A stretch of 64,000 bases of DNA from Harmothoe impar (GCA_947462335.1 OX381715.1:43183472-43247471); one strand, 5' to 3'. Positions 1-11,418 are shown, counted from the first letter of the stretch. The notes: generated by a model not told the origin, from the sequence alone. Numbers and translations: made by a program.

Positions 1-4
1 GGCT

Positions 5-1073
5 ATGCGGAAGAACATCCTCTACTATTGTCATGGCCACTCTACGAGTGGACATTTCGGAAAGAAGCGCTCACTTGAGAGATTGAGTCGGCGCTACTAC
101 TGGCCCGGCATGTCTGTTGATCTATTGAGATGGATCGAGACATGTCCAGCCTGCTGTTTAGGCAAACCCGGTCCTGGACGGGGCAAATTGCCATTGCAAC
201 AGGAGCTATTCGGAGTGAGGTTCACCCGAATAGCTGTGGATATTATCAGCGGAGTAAAACCTACTCCAAAGGGTAATACGTGTATGATGGTGGTCTCAGA
301 CTACTATACGAAATACACGCGAGTGTACCCCCTGGAGGATCACACTGCCGCTATCTGAACGGAAGCATTGGTAAAGGGGTGGATTCTCCATTTGGGTGCT
401 CCCTTAATGTTACATAGCGATCAAGGGAGGGAATTTGAGTCTAAATTGTGGGACGCTATGTGCCACCAATTGGCTATTTGCAAGACCCGGACGAATCCAT
501 ACCGACCACAGTCAGATGGACAGGTGGAACGGTTCAATCAGACTTTGATTCAGGTCCTGAAGCCTTTAGTGAACACTCATATGGATGATTGGGATGATCA
601 ATGTGAGTTCATGGTGCATGCGTATAACAATACGGTGCATAGTTCCACCAATTGTACTCCGAACCTATTGGTATTCGGAGAGGACTTAATCATGCCAGCG
701 GACTTGGTGTTCGGAGTGGTAGGGATTAATCCGGAGGCACCATGTACGGTGCTATTTGTGGAATCTCTCAGGGAGAGATTCAAATTTGCATATGAAACAG
801 TGCGAGCTCATTTGCTCAAGGCTGCTTCATGGCAGAAAGTAGGTTATGACACTGGATTGAAGTTACGATGGTTCGTGGTAGGGGACAAGGTGATCCGCCT
901 ACATGAATAACTGGGATGGACCACATACAGTGGTTAAGTGCATCAGTCAAACGACTGTGTTGATCCAGTCGGAAGCAGGGCGTATCAGGACGAGCCACGT
1001 TGCTCATTTACGTGCTTGGGCTGGGAGGAGCTCACCCTGGAAACGGAGGTGGGAGAAGAGAATTCGGAGGTAA
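5..1073 (+). pseudogene. Ty3/gypsy-type integrase, broken 3' end of pol
   Basis: This is the C-terminal part of a retrotransposon polyprotein; integrase joins element DNA to the host chromosome. The reading frame enters from outside the window. A His-His-Cys-Cys zinc-binding module is visible (HGHSTSGH, then CPACC, about residues 10-51 of the first ORF). The catalytic triad follows: Asp in AVDIISG, Asp in LHSDQGREF, Glu in QVERFNQ, with the spacing expected of gypsy integrases. The gene is dead as it stands. An in-frame TGA at 356-358 separates the first Asp from the second, and near 905 the frame shifts so that the C-terminal beta-barrel-like segment (WDGPHTVV, then HVAHLRAW) is read in another frame to the stop at 1071-1073. 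The gypsy assignment rests on the zinc finger, DDE spacing and the VGDKV tail motif; the exact clade is not clear. Confidence 0.9.
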
Positions 1074-1462
1074 AGTTCCTACCCTTGGAGGTGGTATCAG
1101 AGGATACCCCAAGGAGGCGGGTACAGAAGCAGCCCTGAAAGACCGTGAAAAAGAAAGTCTCGGCAGGCGAAGGAAGGAGGGCACGGAAAACCAAAATCAA
1201 GGCTAGATTATTGGTTAAGAACGAGTGTCCTCCGGCCAGGTTACTAGATGCGGACGGTAATCCCGTTCGAAGGAGCCCTAGGCTGGTGGCTAGGGGGGCT
1301 ATAACCTAGCTTGTTACACAAGAGTGTGGTGTCCTGTGTCGTCCATTTTAATGTTACATGTGTGCTACCGACAGGGGCGCTCAGAGTCACAAGGAAAGAA
1401 TAGAGAAGTGATCCCAGAGGGTGGTTGACGGATAATCCGGTGGGATCATCTTTGATTTCCAT
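1074..1462. other. Non-coding tail downstream of the integrase
   Basis: No credible ORF. A purine-rich run near 1280-1300 (GGTGGCTAGGGGGG) could be a decayed polypurine tract, which in LTR elements primes plus-strand synthesis just before the 3' LTR, but no matching LTR pair can be recognised. The stretch reads up to the ATAT that flanks the next element. Confidence 0.4.
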
Positions 1463-1466
1463 ATAT

Positions 1467-2451
1467 GGCTCACTCTCACCAGATCGATGCAACTTTTATT
1501 TGGCCGTACATGATCGGCGGCCGTACATGATCGGTGATGTACATGATCGGTGACGTACATGATCGGTGACGTACATGATCGGTGACGTACATGATCGGTG
1601 ACGTACATGATCGGTGACGTACATGATCGGTGACGTACATGATCGGTGATCTATTGACTTCCCTACCCTTTCTGACCATGTTAAGACATGAATAAATCTT
1701 ACCAAGGTGTACACAAGATGTGTGTCTTGACATGTAATATGTTAGAAATATGTAGATGCGACTATAAGATAATTTTACATGACATTTCAATACCGATCAT
1801 GTACGTCATGTGACGTACATGATCAGTGACGTACATGATCGGTGATTTATTGACTGCCTTAGACTTTCTAATCATGATAAAACACAAATAAACCTTACCA
1901 AGATGTACATATGATGTGTGTCTTGACATGTAAGATTTTAGGCAGGTGTAAATGCGACTATTAAAGAGAAATTTACATGACATTTCAATACCGATCATGT
2001 ACGTCATGTGACGTACATGATCGGTGACGTACATGATCGGTGCCTTAAGTACCCTTTCTGACCATGTTTAAAACATAAATCGATCATAGCAAGGTGTACA
2101 TATGATGTATGTCTTGACATGTAAGATTTTAGACATGTGAAGCAGTGGGTAATGAGAAAATTTGACATTACATTTCAAACCGATCATGTACGTCATGTGA
2201 TGTACATGATCGGTTGTACATTGAGCCCCCCCCATTTGACCCCTATAAATATTTTGGGAGTTTTTTTTTCTAATAAACTCTCCAAAGATACATTACAGCC
2301 TGTAGATTTGGTTAGGAGAGTTAAATGTCGTAGTGCAGGGGGTAATAGGTGGATTTTGTACTCTGCCGATCATGTACGGCCACCGATCATGTACGGCCAC
2401 TGATCATGTACGGCCACTTTTTCAGTTGCACTGATTTGGTGAGAGTGAGCC
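1467..2451. mobile_element. 985-bp TIR DNA element packed with GTACATGATCGGTGAC motifs
   Basis: The ends are inverted copies of each other: GGCTCACTCTCACC at 1467 and its reverse complement ending at 2451, with the similarity continuing inward through GTGCAACT to TGGCCGTACATGATCGG. Both sides carry ATAT (1463-1466, 2452-2455), consistent with a 4-bp target duplication. Inside, the 16-bp unit GTACATGATCGGTGAC occurs about eight times in a row near 1505-1650 and again, in both orientations, near 1795-1845, 1995-2040, 2180-2215 and 2368-2415. Between clusters lie three diverged copies of a ~200-bp unit (about 1660-1790, 1850-1990, 2045-2180). No protein is encoded, so it is non-autonomous. It sits between the gypsy integrase and the ORF starting at 2860, so it may have inserted into the gypsy element. 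Confidence 0.85.
1501..1650. repeat. Tandem 16-bp motif array
   Basis: Head-to-tail copies of a 16-bp unit containing GTACATGATCGGTGA, nearly identical from copy to copy. It forms the left subterminal cluster of the enclosing TIR element; the right-hand copies (2368-2415) are inverted and use the variant with GGCC before the motif. The unit has a self-complementary core (GTACATGATC... pairs with GATCATGTAC), so both strands read similarly. Confidence 0.9.
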
Positions 2452-2859
2452 ATATATTCACTAAAACTCCCGATGAGCTTACTATTCTAAGTACTTTCTG
2501 ATTCTTGTGAGCCACCCGTGTGGCATGTTGATCCCCCAGCCCCGAGCTGCCGGGCGGGAAAGGTCGTGACCTGATTAACGAGAATTGGGTCAAGCCGGAT
2601 AAAGGGGATCGCGTCCAATCATGCGAGATGCCGCACATGCGCATTGTTTTAAAAACAAAAGCGAGGGAACCGCCATATTGGTTTTGGCCGCCGCCCGCGA
2701 AGAAACGTGTTTTGGACAACTTTTGTGAGTGTAGAAGTTACGAAAAGAGTCGCTAAGAGAGTGCCCTCTTTCTGCGCATTCTTTTGAACAGTTGGGGGCT
2801 GTGGGAAACTTTTAGTTTCCCGTCAAAACCTCTGTCGAAAGACACCACTGCCGGTAAGG

Positions 2860-5685
2860 ATGGCAGAGCAACAGCTCCACCAGTCCGAACCACTTGTAGA
2901 CGCCGAGATGGCTTCGGCTGTCAAGGGACTCCTGGCCGCTAACCGGGGGTCAGGAGATGAAGATAGCGGATATGAAAGTGGATCCCGCTGTTTCCCCGAT
3001 CCGAAAGTCCCCCTCTCCGGAAGTTGAGGAGGAATTCGAACTGCCCAAAGGTTTGGTGCTCCCTGAGAAGGAGTCCGAATCTGCGAATATGGATTGCCAA
3101 CCTTCCCGGTTGGTGAGTTTGAGCCGCCGATTATCCATGATGGATAGCGCCACTACAGGTGACAAAGGAGATACCACTGGTTCAAAGACTCGTGGTAAGA
3201 AGACACCGAGGGACAGATCTAAGTCTACGGACCGGTCTGCCTCCAAGGTGACCAAGCAGACCGGACCGGGTAAGAAGGCTCAACCTAAGGTTGAGAAGCC
3301 CGATCCGAAGGGGAAGAAGCCTGGTACTGCGAGTACCAAGCCAAAGAAAGACTCCACCGCCACTGCTACTACCAGCAGTACGGTGAAGGATGTAAATAAG
3401 CCGAAAGGTAAGGTCGATGCGAAAGCTGAGACCAAACCAAAGGGTAAGGTGGATGCGAAAGCTGACGCTAAACCCAAATCGGCTTCCGGACTTTTAAAGT
3501 GCCAGAGAATCCCGCGCCTTTAAAAGTAGTTGTGACCCCACCGGCTCCACCACCGACGGAGCCAGTGATTGATCCGGAGCATACCGACACGGATACTTCA
3601 GAGGAGCAGGATAAAATCGCAGAGGCTGCTGGTGGTGGTCCCGCTCCGGGACCGAGTGCCTCTCCGAAAGGAAGTGGGGGATTAGGAGGCATCCTGGCTC
3701 CCCATTCCCATGATGACCACTTGAAGGATGATGACCCGGTCCCTAGAGCGCTCCGGAAAAGCTTAGTCAACACACTAAAAGAAGCTGAGCTGAAGAAAAT
3801 TGACTTCAGCCTGACTGCCACGTTCCGGGGTCTGGAGCAGTTAAGGGACGCTTTCCCTACCTGGTTTCCGGATCGTCTGAACAGCAGTTTGGAAGAAGCA
3901 GGAGAGGAAACTCGGAAGGAACGTCTTCTCCTAGTTGCTGAGCATCAGGCTGGGCTTGTGGCCTGACCCAGTGCCCTAGCTGATCTGGACTCCGACATGG
4001 AGACCTTTGCCGACTCTCGCACCATCCTCGGAAAGCGCGAAAAGAGGAGGAGCAAGACTGGATAAGATGCCATGTGAAGAACTCACTGCGTTGGTGGACA
4101 CTGCTCTGTAAGCCAACGTAGTAAGCGGATTCCAGTTTTTCGCACTGTGTGAAGGACAACCGGTCCTCTCAGCGCCCATTGGAGACTAATGCTGAAGGTT
4201 TCTCTGATGATGAGGAATGGATAAAGGAGAATCCGCTGGACCGTTCCTGCTGTATCACTTTGATATCCTGAAGAAAGTACGTACTGCGAACAAGAAGTAC
4301 TACAACTTTGTACAAAAGGCAAAGATCTTTTGGGCATTGGGGAGGTGGTCACCCGACACTCCCTGCCCATTCGTGACTTGTCAGCAGGAAGATGAGACCT
4401 GTGGCACCCCCATGAACCTGGCACACAAAGGCTAGGTACGCACCCACATGACGGAAAAACACTTGCGGCATTATATCCGCTACGATTGTGTTAGTGTTGG
4501 GCTGAAGGGGAGCAAGGAGTGCCCCGACGGCGGACAGTTCGTTCGGAGAGCAGACATCATCCGACACATGGCGCTGAAGCACAGAGTTTCTCTGCCGGCA
4601 GCAGCGGCCTGGATCCAAACGGCACACTTAACTGCCTGGACAGATTACTGTTCGGACCGCATGGAAAACGTCAATTTGGACTTTGGCTCGAGTGGGAGTC
4701 AACGTCAAGGTGTTCTATAAAGTTAACCAAGACCGAAATGCCCAACACATTCCGGAGGGACTGCTGTATGATGCATTTCAGCAGCACTTCAATAGCACGA
4801 GCCCAAAGCCGGCTCAGAAGAGACAGGGTAATGCCTCTGACTCGGAGTCTGTGAAGCGACTGCGGACCGAGAGTACGGAGAGACCCACGGTTATGGAGAA
4901 GGTAGCGCCCGAACACCAAGGGCCTACCTTCACGTCCAAGAAGACAGACTGGAAGTCTGGTCCTTCGACCTGACCGACTCCAGCACAGCCAGTCCCGAGA
5001 GAGAATCCGGACATGGGGGAGGGGGAAACCTTTGACGAGGCCTTCCCGGCACCGAAATTAATCCCAGGGCAAGAGACGCAAGTCTTGAACCGATTGGGAA
5101 AGGTAAAGAAGGGCAAGGGCTCCACACAGCCTAAGCCCCAGCCACCTTCGGAGCCCACTCCGGAGCAGATCCCTGAAGGCGCCCATGTGTTACAGCGAAG
5201 GGCGCCAATGCACTTTCCTCCGGCCGATATCAAATCGTTTGAAGCCGCACAGGAAACATAAAAACAGCTGGCAGGATAATTTCCATCGCCTGTTGGCTTC
5301 CCTGTGCATGGATGTAACGAACCTATCGTTAAATTGCATCCAGCATTTGCACCGAGCTGAATCTGACATACAGAAGGAGGCAGCTCGGGCAAGCGTTCAG
5401 GAGGAGACTGAAAAGGCTCTGGAAGAACAGGAGAAAGCCAAAACCGATAAGCGTTGGCACAAGAGAGAGACTAAGAGCGTCAAGAAGAAACTTGCTGAGG
5501 AACGTCAGAAGTTTGAGTCTTGCTTCGGACACAAGATGTCCGAATGGGATGGATCCAGGTTGATGATAGAAACCTGGCTCCAGGAGCTTGATGACAATGC
5601 GGACGAGAAGTCCGAGTTAGAGGATGAGGGCAAACATGAACACGAACACGAGCCCGATTCCAGTTCGAGTTTGGACGCTGATTAG
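2860..5685 (+). pseudogene. Broken Gag-like/extra ORF: Lys-rich, C2H2 zinc finger, coiled coil
   Basis: A single ancient ORF can be traced through at least five frame changes. It opens at an ATG at 2860 (MAEQQLHQSE). It continues as a disordered Lys/Pro/Ser-rich stretch (2957-3523, with KPKGKVDAKA repeated). A Pro-rich then helical segment follows (3499-3966). A zinc-finger-like part (4217-4720) contains CPFVTC, then HMTEKH after an in-frame TAG at 4433-4435, and a second CPDGG...HMALKH. Another Pro-rich piece spans 4683-5261, and a charged coiled coil with an acidic His/Glu tail ends it (5185-5685). No reverse transcriptase or protease motif is present. Codon flavour (frequent CGGA) resembles the integrase upstream. 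It may be the Gag of a separate LTR element or an extra ORF downstream of pol in the same gypsy element. I do not recognise the protein family. Confidence 0.6.
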
Positions 5686-6400
5686 GATTACCCTATGAGC
5701 GTCTACCTGTTGGGGCGGGATATACCTTCGTGATATTCTGCCCCTCGTTGCTGTACTCCGAAGCGGAGCACCCGGAGCCGGACAGAAGAGGAGCAGCAGG
5801 CCAGGTTCGCAAGGACTTGGTCTGCCTGGACACACCACTTACAGAGCGGAACAGCTCCACGGGAGGAAAAACATACTAAGGACTAGGTCTGGAGACTTAT
5901 ATTTTTTAATCAGGACCGAGTGCTCCTATAAACTGTTTGGATACCGCCTGGAGGCAAAACAGGTTTTTTTATGTTACCTTATACTCCCGAGGAGGGTTAA
6001 TGAACTTTTCTGATCCGGGTAGTAGGGACTGAATACAAAGTAGGTCCTGAACCCCGGGCGAATTGTACAATCACAAGAACCAAGGACTTCCAGATCGTCG
6101 CTGGAGACTATGTATGCTATTCTAAACATTACTATATGTTAATACATAAGTTAAAGTTAAAACCAAGGGACTAAATATTTTTTGTGATACCTATGTCAAG
6201 TGTTCTAATACTCAGGTGTACATAATATTAGTATATATGTGTTAACTCAATTTATCCAGGGGAGTAAAGTGTAATGTCTATTGCAGTCACTATATATACT
6301 TGTGTGTGAATAATAACTTATAGGTTCAACAGAACTACCATATTTCTAAAGCGTTACTATATTAGAGCCCCTAAGGTGATATTGTAAGATAATGCCAGTT
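5686..6400. other. Non-coding sequence between the Gag-like ORF and the LTR-like end
   Basis: No ORF of note. AT-rich from about 6100. It is probably the untranslated tail of the retroelement that carries the 2860-5685 ORF; no repeat unit or RNA gene is recognisable. Confidence 0.4.
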
Positions 6401-6790
6401 CGAAGTGTTTTCGAACTATAACCTTAATTATTTACCTCCCGGTTATTATCTGGTAGGGGGTAGTGTAGTCCGAACCCTTCAGCCCGACGGCAGGTGGTAG
6501 CACCTGTCTCGGGCTTTGGGTATGGACAGAGGTCGCTATAGGCTTCCGGTATGTGTGTGCGCGCGCAGGCTGGTCGCCTATATATAGCCAGCATCCGATA
6601 GGACTCGTCGTTCACTCTGGATCCGTATTGGACAGAGGCCCTGTGATCGTATCGGCCCGCTCCGAACCCGCTCCGAACTCTATAGGGAGTTCGCACTGAT
6701 ATAGCTTTGCCTGTCTAGGTTACTGAATAAACCTTTGATTCGCAACCTGTACACTTGATCCGAACTGCTTCGACCCTGTTCTTAATCTAT
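6400..6790 (+). other. Probable LTR-like end with TATA box and polyadenylation signal
   Basis: TATATATAG at about 6579-6587 is followed by an AATAAA at 6726-6731, about 145 bases later, which is the usual spacing of promoter and polyadenylation signal inside an LTR R region. The stretch is richer in GC than its neighbours, and repeats the CCGAAC words seen in the upstream ORF. The partner LTR is not in the window, so the boundaries are only estimated. Confidence 0.45.
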
Positions 6791-6974
6791 CAGTATTATA
6801 AAGGACAAAGTCTTGTTTATTACACTATGTATACAGTAGGACAACCCACCTTACATCTGTTCTCCTTGCCTGTCTCTGCTTGTCTGTTGTGAATGCTGGG
6901 TGCTATGGACTGAAGACAAAGGAAATGGCGGGAAATTTGAAATGGACCAATCAGAACACAGGAAACCGTCATCG

Positions 6975-7790
6975 TGGGTGATGATGCATCATGCTGAGTG
7001 AGAGCTGACAGGGAGTGACTCACAGTCACACATGTGTCAGAACCTGCCATGTTTGGTCAGTTATGGCAAGTGCCCCTATTATCACCCCTGTCACATAATG
7101 TATTAGCTTGTTATTAAGAGTTCTTAATTGTTTCTCATGATCATATGGGCTCACGTTGGTCACTGATCATCATATTTTCTGATTCTTGTAACACCCAGGT
7201 CAATCAATGTCTAAATACTGTGTAGGATATAGATGATTCCCAGTCAGTGCTTAACCCCATAAAGGAAAGTAATCCCCTATTTTACCTTAAATATGAGTCT
7301 AAATACATTGTTATTGACTATCATTATGTTCCCTCATTACATATGTTTAAAATCATATAAGTAAACATATTGGTTATGGGATCAATTCACTAGAATCAAC
7401 AGTGAATCATATAACCCCTCTGTCAAGTACAAGCAGTCAGAATCCATACAGTTACCATGGTCCCTTAATACTGAGTGATGATGCACGACACTGAGTCAGA
7501 GCTGACAGGGAGTGACTCATCATGACACATGTGTCATAACCACTTATTGGGGCATGAGTGAGTACGAGTGATGCTGAGTGACACTTGACAGGGAGTCACG
7601 CATGGCCACGCAGTGCCATCTGACAGCTCCAGTAAAACGGGTGAGGATGTGTAATGCTGAGTGAGAGATATAGTGAAGCATAGCTATGCAGACTCACCCA
7701 CTGGCTTTATTGACATGGGTGAGAGTGCTTGATACTGAGTGAGAGTTGACAGGGAGTGGCTCAGAATGGCTCATTGCGTGATCACGCGAA
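6975..7790. repeat. Diverged tandem/dispersed ~85-bp repeats with a GAGTGAGAGCTGACAGGGAG core
   Basis: Copies of the phrase GCTGAGTGAGAGCTGACAGG followed by GAGTG(A/G)CTCA appear near 6985, 7485, 7570, 7650 and 7730. The last four are spaced about 85 bases apart, each preceded by a degenerate GGGTGA(G)GATG. CACATGTGTCA follows two copies. It looks like the motif array of an old DNA element; TGGGTGATGATG at 6975 and CATCATTCTCACCCA near 7845-7860 may be remnants of its inverted ends. Confidence 0.6.
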
Positions 7791-7975
7791 ATATGCTCAC
7801 CATGCATCACCAATCATGACACAGGATGGCGCCATTTTGCTGGACATCATTCTCACCCATACACAACTTATTTATAAAGTAAAGCTACTTAGTTTAATCA
7901 AGAGTAAACAAAATATGTGAAAGGGATGCCTCTCGTTAGGAGGTGAACTAATTAGAGACTATATTCATACACCAT

Positions 7976-8036
7976 TCTCCAGAGCACTTTCCATTAGTCA
8001 TTATGACAACCAAGTCGTCATAATGACTAGGAACCC
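7976..8036. repeat. Short hairpin (TAGTCATTATGAC inverted)
   Basis: TAGTCATTATGAC near 7995 is repeated as GTCATAATGACTA about six bases later. Looser pairing extends outward (CTCCAGAG with CCTCTGGG). It is a small palindromic repeat with no coding capacity, possibly a MITE end. Confidence 0.6.
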
Positions 8037-8039
8037 TCC

Positions 8040-9719
8040 TCTGGGTTTTCAGTGTAATTTTTTCAAACTATATTTGGACGTTTTTTTATATTAAAACTGC
8101 AAGGGCATTTTTGGACATTTGGTTGCTATGGTAACCAAAATTAACATTGATATTTGGTTGCTTTGGTAATATAAGGACCAGATCAATTCTCTAAACATCA
8201 CAGGCATATAATATATCTTGGTGAAACCTTTAATTTGCACTATTGCATGACTATATACATTGAATAATAGACCTTTCAGAGCACATTTTGACTTTATTCA
8301 GGCATTTTGGCGGCCATTTAGTTTTTTTGGAATTTCAAAGGCTTAAATGTATTTTTCAGTTTGGGGAAATGATTTTTGGAATCTACATTCCAAAATTGAC
8401 CTAAAAACGTAATTCACCAGATTTTACTCAGAAATGCTCCTAGAAAGTTTTAAAACCACTTATTCCAAAATATGACTCCAGACTATAACTATTTACAGTG
8501 GGTCTCTCATTGCACACTATAGCTTTCATCTGTCTTAGTTGCTCTTGCTCCACACTACCAGTCCATGAAACAAATATTTTCGGCATATTTGGACTTGATG
8601 GTATTGGTCCAAAACTTGTTGGGCCACTGTCATCTGTAACTTTACAATGAAATATAAATAATGATAAACACTATCCACTGGACAGGGACCTAAAATTCGG
8701 GACACACTTAGAATAACCCAGACAACATGATATATCGCTATGGTCAATAAACTTATTCAAAAAAATAAACATGTGGGTACATGTGTTTAGTATACAACAA
8801 AAATTATTTTAGTGCTTAACAGTCTGAGGATAAAAATGAATATGACCTCAGAGTATCCACATATGGTTAATGAGCTAATACATTCTACCAAGTTTAAGGT
8901 TATCCATTTATAGCGAAAGGGTTTCGCCATATTTCATAAATGATTTATTACTGAGGAGAATAAAGGCAGGGTCTAACAATATAGAAAGCTAGAGCTGAGC
9001 AAAATGTGAGAAAAAGATTTACTTATGCGTATGATAGAGTGGACTATGATTACAGACAAGGCTGAGGAACGAGCCGGGAAAAAAGATGACACTAGAAGGA
9101 ACTGTCAGAAAGGATGGATGGTGGTTAGTAGTGTGGCCTTTTCTATGGGATATGACTTATTGTCCGTATGGTTTTGTACCAATGCTATTGAACAGGGCTG
9201 ACACCACAGATGGCTGAGAGAATAAAAGAAATGGCCTGACTGTATTTACAAACATGGCTGTGTGTGGATGCGGTCCGTTGAGCACACCCTTTTACTGTGA
9301 GTGTAAGTCAGATATGATATGTGTGAGTAGCTGCATAAGTGTTATTAGCCTTGGACAATGGTAATTATTCATGGCTGCTGCCTCGAACAATTACCCTGTC
9401 CTTGTCTTATAACTCTTATTCAGCAAGTCACTTGTAACATATCTTCCATTTGTAACATTGCACTTAAATCAGATATAAATCTGGTGTAAGGTACCATGTA
9501 GACCTAGTTTATTAGTGCAACAATCAACCTGACAGTCACATCTGTATTTGTTGCTCTATGTCATGTATAAGAGAGCATCGTAAAAATCTAAGAGAGTAAA
9601 ATTGAAAAAGATTATGACTGGTAGAGAATGATTACATAGCATGATAAATAGATGAGACGGTGGGAGTTACTGTCAAAAAGGACCACCAGATGTTGGATAG
9701 CAGTGATGTGTTTTATAAG
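8040..9719. other. Intergenic sequence, one degenerate dispersed repeat
   Basis: No gene. Parts of 9000-9130 and 9590-9715 resemble each other and 13480-13620 (AAAAAGAT...TTACATAGCA(T/C)GATAAA, then GGATGGATG(T/G)TGGTTAG), so an old dispersed repeat is present in at least three copies. The rest shows nothing I can recognise. Confidence 0.5.
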
Positions 9720-9959
9720 TATGGAAGCCGACGAGGGCCATATATATGCACTATGTATCTTAGTACTTTAGTACATAGGCCCATGCTATATGCATGTTTC
9801 CATTGCTGTCAACAGTGAAAATTGTGCTGTCAGTCTGTCAACTTCTGTATTTGAGTTGCTGTCAATGGAGGAAAAAACGCTGTCTGTCTGTCATCTATTT
9901 TTATTAAAGCTTCTGACAGGTATCCTTTAGGGCTGGGAGGTAAATGAAAGAAGGTATAG

Positions 9960-10250
9960 TCAGGGAGGGCGGGAGTGAGTGAGTGAGGGAGGGAGGTAAG
10001 GAGGGAGGGAAGGAGGGAGGGAGGGAGGGAGTGGGTGAGCAAAGGAGGGAGGGAGGGAGGGAGGGAAGGAGAGCAGGAGGGAGGGATGGAGGGAGGGAAG
10101 GAGGGAGTCCTGCCCTGCCATGCCATGCTTTACCATGCCATGCCGGGAGGGCGGGAGTGAGTGAGTGAGTGAGTGAGTGAGTGAGGGAGGGAGGGAGGGA
10201 GGGAGGGAGGGAGGGAGGGAGGGAGGGAGGGAGAGAGGGAGGGAGGGAGG
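9960..10250. repeat. GGGA-rich microsatellite with GAGT runs
   Basis: A purine-only tract built mostly of GGGA and GAGT tetramers, interrupted by a short block with CATGCCATGC-type repeats at about 10110-10145. Inside the 9723-11089 TIR element. Confidence 0.95.
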
Positions 10251-10436
10251 CAAGCACCCAGTGTTCCAGCATAGGCACCCACAAGCACCCACTGTACCAG
10301 CACAGACACCCAGTGTACTAGCACAGGCACCCAGTGTACCAACACATGCACCAAGTATACCAGCACAGGCACCCAGTGTACCAACACATGCACCCATTGT
10401 ACCAACACAAGCACCTAGTGTACCACCACAGGACGC
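10251..10436. repeat. ~24-bp minisatellite (CAGCACAGGCACCCAGTGTAC)
   Basis: About eight tandem units of 24 bases based on CACAGGCACCCAGTGTACCA, with a few substitutions between units. It sits directly between the GGGA tract and the GTGTCACCCT array. Confidence 0.9.
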
Positions 10437-10806
10437 GTGTATCACCCTGTGTGTGTCACCTTGTGTGTATGTGTCACCCTGTGTGTGTGTCACCCTGTGT
10501 GTGTGTCACCCTGTGTGTGTGTCACACTGTCCGTGTGTCTATCACCATATGTTTGTATTATCTTGTGTGTGTGTTGCCCTGTGTGTGTCGCCCTGTGTGT
10601 GTGTGTGTCACCCTACATTGTGTGTGTCACCCTGTGTGTGTGTGTCACCCTCTGTGTGTGTGCCACCCTGTGTGTATGTCACCTTGTGTGTGTGTCACCC
10701 TGTGTGTATGTCACCTTGTGTGTGTGTCACCATATGGGTGTGTGTCACACTGTGTGTGAGTTTGTCACCCTGTGTGTGTGTCACCCTGTGTGTGTGTCAC
10801 CCTGTA
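10437..10806. repeat. GTGTGTGTCACCCT short-period array
   Basis: About 20 irregular units of 14 to 24 bases, each GTGTGTGTCACCCT with variable GT length. Translated it gives Cys/Val-rich artefact ORFs. Confidence 0.95.
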
Positions 10807-10857
10807 TTGAGAACTAATGCTAAAGGATACCTGTCACAAATTGGTTTGCATAAGTTT

Positions 10858-11012
10858 TTTTCCAACTTGACAGTGTGACAGCTGAGAAATCAATGTTGAC
10901 AGCAACTTTTTTTCCAACTTGACAGTGTGACAGCTGAGAAATCAATGTTGACAGCAACTTTTTTTCCAACTTGACAGTTTGACAGCTGAGAAATCAATGT
11001 TGACAGCAAAAA
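10858..11012. repeat. Three tandem 52-bp units
   Basis: Three consecutive copies of a unit that reads TTTTTTTCCAACTTGACAGT, then GTGACAGCTGAGAAATCAAT and GTTGACAGCAAC. The copies differ at one or two positions. Each has three TGACAG words, which also occur inverted at the left end of the enclosing element. Confidence 0.95.
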
Positions 11013-11146
11013 AAAAATCGCTTATGAAACTAAAAAACATATTTTTTTATTTTTCTTATTTTATATATTTGTGGCCCTCCTCGGCTTCCGTATATAAGGG
11101 GATATGACTTATTGTGCACAGGATCATGTACAAGTTAGACAATTTA

Positions 11147-11418
11147 GGCTGTGTCTCAAGAGATCGGGACAATTAGTCTTTGACCGGGTGCCATCTTTGA
11201 CCGGGTGCCATCTTTGACTGGGTGCCATCTCTGACTGGCCTGATAGAAAATAGTTTATTTAGGGCAGATGAAGATGAAAAAGGGCTGAAAAGATTGAAAT
11301 GGATGTTATAACACTTTAAATTAGTAGTTAGTAGCCCATTAATATCTTCATCTTCCCTAAATAACTTTATTCTATGAGCCAGTAAAAGATGGCACCAGGT
11401 CAAAGATGGCATCCGGTC
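11147..11418. mobile_element. Truncated TIR element related to 58209-59984
   Basis: Starts GGCTGTGTCTCAAGAGATCG like the ends of the 58209 element, then has four near-identical units TTTGACCGGGTGCCATC (11178-11240). An inverted repeat follows: ACTGGC...TATTTAGGG(C/A)AGATGAAGAT at 11234-11275 matches its reverse complement at 11343-11390, ending with inverted motif copies GATGGCACCAGGTCAAAGATGGC. The right terminus (GAGACACAGCC) is missing. Confidence 0.75.

Larger units (their letters stand above)
9723..11089. mobile_element. 1367-bp TIR element carrying simple-repeat arrays; TSD GTAT
   Basis: The left end GGAAGCCGACGAGGGCCA is matched by TGGCCCTCCTCGGCTTCC at 11072-11089, and GTAT flanks both sides (9719-9722 and 11090-11093), a clean 4-bp target duplication. 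Subterminal sequence on both sides is rich in TGACAGC/GCTGTCA: several copies at 9806-9890 and three tandem 52-bp units at 10860-11010. The middle is filled by purine-rich GGGA repeats, a ~24-bp minisatellite and a GTGTGTGTCACCCT array. No transposase is present, so it is non-autonomous. The apparent long ORFs over these arrays are products of the repeats. Confidence 0.85.

Noticed and set aside
1312..1480. 3' LTR of the gypsy element starting TGTTACAC
   Set aside because: No matching second LTR or duplication is present, so the boundary would be a guess.
1387..2034. Minus-strand ORFs rich in HRSCTSPIMYVTD repeats
   Set aside because: They are translations of the 16-bp GTACATGATCGGTGAC array; 16 is not a multiple of 3, so the ORF cycles through all frames without stops.
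3468..3821. Minus-strand ORF opposite the Gag-like relic
   Set aside because: Shadow of the plus-strand reading frame; low-complexity Ala/Gly/Ser.
9830..10878. Long ORFs rich in Pro/Ser/Leu or Cys/Val/His
   Set aside because: They follow from the GGGA, 24-bp and GTGTCACCCT arrays on either strand; no protein family.
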